A program made the translations under genes and the position numbers. Below the pieces are notes generated by a model. The model was not told the DNA's origin. It searched no databases and saw only the letters and a program-made list of their open reading frames with translations. Shown piece after piece: positions 13,613 through 16,481 of a stretch of DNA of 16,481 nucleotides (positions are counted from its first letter, which is position 1; every line of letters starts with the position of its first letter). The DNA lies in NCBI GenBank assembly GCA_034435015.1, contig DAOTYH010000033.1, forward strand, positions 1-16,481, in the 5' to 3' direction. Source of the stretch: DAOTYH01 sp034435015 (GTDB lineage: Bacteria; Chloroflexota; Anaerolineae; Aggregatilineales; UBA3940).

Positions 13613-14818
13613 CTAATGCTCGTCAGACTCGTTACCCCAGTCTGGAAGGCCGCTTAAAGCTTCGTAGGCGGGCCGCACCACTGTAGTGGGATAATCTGGC
13701 AGGGTGATGCTCCACCAATATTCCTCATCCTCAGGCGTCCAGTATGGGTCCGCAATGTAGATAGTGGTCATGATGCCGATCCAAGGCTGCCAGTTCAACC
13801 GCGCCCACCAGTACGCCCCCGCTAAATATTCCGCCTGTTGCTGTTCTGTCACAGCAAACCAGCTATATTCCGGGTGGGTCGGGTCGGTCGTCCAGCCCAT
13901 CTCCAGGATGGCAATCTGCTTGGCACCATCCCCATATTCCAACATGATCTGGCGGATGTCCTCGACATGACGGAAAACATTCCAGCGATGCCCGCCATAA
14001 GCCGGGTTACTGGCCGCCTCCTCCGGAGAAGTCTGAGGAGGGGCGGCATAGCCCGGCGCATTGACGCCCAGCATATCAAAGTACTGAGCCGCCCCAGCCT
14101 CATACATGGCCCGGATAAACTCATCGTCTGGGATGGCTATAGGCAGGCCGGTACCAGTAGGCGCCGGCCCGGCAGAGATCACAATCGCATCGGGGTCACC
14201 CCGCTTGATGCCTTCGTAACAGTGCTGGAGCAGGCGCACATAATCCGCCGGGTTGGGCGGCTGATCACCCCACTCACGGGAGAGGTTCGGCTCGTTCCAG
14301 ACTTGATAGGCATCAATGCGCCCCTGATAGCGGCTGGCTACCGCAAAGCAGAAGTTCTCGAAGTCCGTGTAGTCGGCAGGGGGAGCATTGTTGAGCGGCA
14401 CTGCCCCTCCATCAGCCTGCGACCAGAAGGGTTGCCTGTCGAGACGCACCAGCAGGTGCAGGCCGCGTTCCTCTGCCTGTTGCACGATCCGATCTGGGCG
14501 ATACCAGTCGAAGGCCCCCCGCGAACCCTCGATGTCCCGCCATGCAAAAGTCTGCTTGATCCAGTGAAAGCCCATCGCCTGCACCAGATCAAGGTCACGG
14601 ATGGCGACGGCCTCATCCCACCAGATGGAGACATGCACAGCCGGAGCAGGCGAAGGGACGAGCTGTCGGACCTCAGGGGATGGTGTGGGCGTTGGTGTCT
14701 CAGGCAGAGTAGGGGCATTAGCAACAGAAACGCCCTGCCCGATCAGCACCAGTAAGTTAATCAGCAGGAGCAGAGCCGCCGCCCGGCTCCAGATACGTTC
14801 CATAGAGTGTGATGACAT
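13613..14818 (-). CDS. Secreted clan-A glycoside-hydrolase-like protein (cellulase/xylosidase-like TIM barrel)
   Basis: The protein has 401 residues. A hydrophobic signal segment (about 12-30) is followed by ANA and a Pro/Thr-rich linker (35-60), so it is predicted to be exported and possibly cleaved. The barrel (about 62-395) has an acid/base WNEPNL with E176 and a putative nucleophile E306 in AILEMGW. Aromatic residues are frequent (WWARLNWQPW, YWWSI), and it ends with RPAYEAL, typical of GH5/GH39-like proteins. Retaining cleavage of a beta-linked glycan is inferred, with substrate unknown. It lies 60 bases downstream of a related gene on the same strand and is probably in one transcript with it. 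There is no strong Shine-Dalgarno sequence at the ATG at 14818, and the in-frame ATG five codons later is no better placed. Confidence 0.82.
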   Translation of the reverse strand: MSSHSMERIWSRAAALLLLINLLVLIGQGVSVANAPTLPETPTPTPSPEVRQLVPSPAPAVHVSIWWDEAVAIRDLDLVQAMGFHWIKQTFAWRDIEGSRGAFDWYRPDRIVQQAEERGLHLLVRLDRQPFWSQADGGAVPLNNAPPADYTDFENFCFAVASRYQGRIDAYQVWNEPNLSREWGDQPPNPADYVRLLQHCYEGIKRGDPDAIVISAGPAPTGTGLPIAIPDDEFIRAMYEAGAAQYFDMLGVNAPGYAAPPQTSPEEAASNPAYGGHRWNVFRHVEDIRQIMLEYGDGAKQIAILEMGWTTDPTHPEYSWFAVTEQQQAEYLAGAYWWARLNWQPWIGIMTTIYIADPYWTPEDEEYWWSITLPDYPTTVVRPAYEALSGLPDWGNESDEH

Positions 14819-14878
14819 AAGCTAGTCAACTTTTCTGTTTGATGAAGCATAGCCGCAGAGAGATACCCCTGCGTGTCT
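14819..14878 (-). other. Spacer between two glycosidase-like genes
   Basis: This 60-base gap has a weak hairpin, CGCAG (14854-14858) and CTGCG (14869-14873), just after the upstream stop codon but no T-tract. It looks like an intra-operon spacer or processing site. Confidence 0.3.
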
Positions 14879-16210
14879 TTAGGGCGGCTTGGGCATATCA
14901 CGCAGGGCCTCAAAGGCCGGGCGCGGCGAGCCATCCGGGAAGACAATGCTAAACAGAGTCGAGTCATCCTGTGTATTACCGCCTGCTTTGGGCGAGTAGT
15001 CCAAGTTAAACAGGAAGGCCAACCACACGAAGTCCCACTCATGCATGAGCTGGAAGGCTCGCACAATGTTGTCTGCCTGCTCTTCGAGGGTGTTATCAAT
15101 GGCAAATTCAAAGCCCTGACGTGGTTGCCCTTCCATCCCTTCCACAGTGGCCCAGCCGAACTCGGTCACACACAGAGGGGTGTTCCGCCCGGCGGCCACG
15201 ATCATATCGTGGTAGCCTCTCAGGGTTGAGTAGAACGACCAACTGTGGTGGGGGTTATCAAACGGCCCCCTGAAGAGGGCAGTAGGGTCATTGAAGCCTG
15301 CGTCGTAGGGGATGTCCGGCGGCAGGTTGATCCCGTTGGCATGTGCCCCTACACAATCTACATGGTCAAGCAGGCCGGCATTGATCATCTCCTGCATATA
15401 CCGGAAATCGTCTATGGCGGTCACACCATCATCCCAGCCAGTAGGAGCCAGCGCCCCGCTGATCACAATCACGCCGGGGTCGATCTGATGAATAGCCGCC
15501 GCCGTGGGAGCCAGCAAGTTAATATAGCTGGCGGCGCTCAGGCCACCCGCCGTGTACCATTCACGGTCGAGATTCTGCTCGTTCCAAATCTCAACAGCAT
15601 GGACAGCGCCCCGATAGCGTTGCACCAGTTGTGAGACATAGTTCACATAAAGCTGAGGGTCATCCGGCGGCCCAGCCTTGCCTTCAGCCGTCACTGAGCG
15701 TGCCCAGTCCGGCGCATCCACAATACTGACCATGACACGGAGATTATGCGCCGCGGTAGCCGCAAAGACAGCGTCCAATGCGTCCCAGTTTGGCGAGCCG
15801 GCCTGCGGCTCCAGATCAGCCCAGCGTATCTGTTGCTTGATCCAGCCTAGCCCAAGTTGTTGCACCTGCACGAGGGTCTGTTCGGTATTCATGTGAGCCT
15901 GCACTTGGATACCGTAGCCAAAAGCTGTATCCTGCCTAGGCGGGATAGTCGGGGCAAGCGAGGGAGTTACGCCAGGCGGCAGGGTCGGGTTAAGGCCGCC
16001 AATCGTAGGAGTTGGCTGATCGCCCTGAAGGGGAGGGACAATTGGGGCAACATTGCCCCCCTGCGCGCTGGTCTGCTCGGCACGTCTGTTCAAGGCCCAC
16101 AGGATCGAGAGGAATGTGCAAACACCAATCAGCACAATCACTCCCATCCAAACAAAGGCGAGGATGCGAATTTGCTGTTGTGAAAGGCGGGGTTTTCCCG
16201 TATTGGTCAT
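14879..16210 (-). CDS. Membrane-anchored clan-A glycoside-hydrolase-like protein
   Basis: The protein has 443 residues. A short cytoplasmic basic start (1-16) is followed by one membrane helix (about 17-40) with no evident cleavage site, then a Pro-rich low-complexity spacer (55-92) and a TIM-barrel-like domain (about 95-440). The acid/base motif is WNEQNL (E211), where the next gene has WNEPNL. The putative nucleophile is E350 in CVTEFGWA. FLFNLDY and RPAFEALRDM close the domain. By fold and motif it belongs with GH5/GH39-type retaining glycosidases acting outside the cell; the substrate is unknown. AGGAGA lies about 9 bases before the ATG. It is 66 bases after a third, truncated paralogue and 60 bases before the 401-residue one, so it is the middle gene of a tandem set. 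Confidence 0.85.
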   Translation of the reverse strand: MTNTGKPRLSQQQIRILAFVWMGVIVLIGVCTFLSILWALNRRAEQTSAQGGNVAPIVPPLQGDQPTPTIGGLNPTLPPGVTPSLAPTIPPRQDTAFGYGIQVQAHMNTEQTLVQVQQLGLGWIKQQIRWADLEPQAGSPNWDALDAVFAATAAHNLRVMVSIVDAPDWARSVTAEGKAGPPDDPQLYVNYVSQLVQRYRGAVHAVEIWNEQNLDREWYTAGGLSAASYINLLAPTAAAIHQIDPGVIVISGALAPTGWDDGVTAIDDFRYMQEMINAGLLDHVDCVGAHANGINLPPDIPYDAGFNDPTALFRGPFDNPHHSWSFYSTLRGYHDMIVAAGRNTPLCVTEFGWATVEGMEGQPRQGFEFAIDNTLEEQADNIVRAFQLMHEWDFVWLAFLFNLDYSPKAGGNTQDDSTLFSIVFPDGSPRPAFEALRDMPKPP

Positions 16211-16276
16211 GCTGTTATTCTCCTGTTCAACCGCCGCGCGGACGGCTTGATAAGTGCACTGCGCATAGGCTCACCA

Positions 16277-16480
16277 CTATCGGCTTCCGATGACATTATG
16301 GAGGGCATCGCAGGCGGGGCAACCGCCTCCGGGACGGATGATGGCATAACCTGCCTGCGGGTCATCCCCCCATACCGTGAAGTCTACATTGAAGATGATC
16401 ATCAGCCGCACCTTCCCGCTCTGCGACGCCAACACCGCCGCCTCCGCCAGCCACGCCGCCTGTTGCGCGACCGTCGTGTT
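16277..16480 (-). CDS. C-terminal 67 residues of a third glycosidase-like paralogue (cut by window edge)
   Basis: An open frame enters from the right edge and ends at TAG (16277-16279). It reads TTVAQQAAWLAEAAVLAS, then VRLMIIFNVDF, DDPQAGYAIIRPGGGCPAC and DALHNVIGSR. This matches the ends of the two downstream proteins: EEQADNIVRAF / FLFNLDY / FSIVFPDGSPRPAFEALRDM and EQQQAEYLAGAY / RPAYEALSGL. It is therefore the barrel's last strands and helix. The catalytic part is outside the window. It shares strand and close spacing with the other two, so a three-gene operon is likely. Confidence 0.75.
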   Translation of the reverse strand, partial: NTTVAQQAAWLAEAAVLASQSGKVRLMIIFNVDFTVWGDDPQAGYAIIRPGGGCPACDALHNVIGSR

Positions 16481-16481
16481 C

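Noticed and set aside
13595..13614. Palindromes CCTGTACAGG and AGGCT-AGA-AGCCT at the end of the glycosidase cluster as a terminator
   Set aside because: The stems are only 5 bp and no T-tract follows on the minus strand.
162..16293. Many overlapping reading frames opposite or inside the genes listed (for example 3446-3928 plus, 6336-6953 plus, 13838-14755 plus)
   Set aside because: They are shadows of strongly supported genes on the other strand or frame, with no domains of their own.

Overview
The window looks like a chromosomal segment of a bacterium, most plausibly an Anaerolineae-like member of the Chloroflexota. This is inferred from gene style and not from a marker gene: an LCP protein with a Pro/Arg-rich cytoplasmic tail, a tail-anchored low-complexity protein, tandem secreted clan-A glycosidase-like proteins with Pro/Thr linkers, multiple MttB homologues without pyrrolysine, and a solo IS1-type InsA-like ORF. 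Base composition is moderately GC-rich. No rRNA, tRNA or CRISPR array was seen.

Layout. (1) 2-922, plus strand: 3' part of an LCP (LytR-CpsA-Psr) family gene whose start lies outside the window, ending at a hairpin shared with a convergent gene. (2) 975-1766, minus strand: a GntR/FadR-type (FCD) regulator with a good promoter and two overlapping palindromes just downstream of it, which suggests autorepression. (3) 1774-2410, minus strand: a self-contained unit of promoter, acidic disordered tail-anchored membrane protein, and intrinsic terminator. (4) 2431-8893, minus strand: the main metabolic operon, in transcription order corrinoid protein, APC-type permease, and three different MttB/COG5598 methyltransferases, closed by an intrinsic terminator. 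(5) 8894-9697: the operon's upstream region, an orphan InsA-like zinc-ribbon ORF and a non-coding stretch with inverted repeats. (6) 9698-13088, plus strand: PfkB-family sugar-phosphate kinase, a membrane-anchored double-PDZ protein, and tilS, which has its own extended -10 promoter almost on top of the start codon and a terminator that covers its stop codon. (7) 13117-13506, minus strand: a small charged helical protein. (8) 13613-16481, minus strand: three consecutive, related secreted or membrane-anchored glycoside-hydrolase-like proteins; the most upstream is cut by the window edge.

How it fits together. The operon in (4) has the shape of a corrinoid-dependent demethylation system for methylated (probably quaternary) amines. 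The permease would import substrate, one or more MttB-like enzymes would move a methyl group to the cobalt of the corrinoid protein, and a second methyltransferase would pass it on. That second methyltransferase and the corrinoid reactivase are not in the window, so they must be supplied from elsewhere. All three MttB-like frames are free of in-frame amber codons and end in TGA, so they belong to the non-pyrrolysine branch, in which characterised members use glycine betaine, proline betaine or carnitine. The three copies differ at otherwise conserved positions, so different substrates are likely. The nearby FCD regulator is a candidate controller by position only: its palindromic site was not found in front of the operon.
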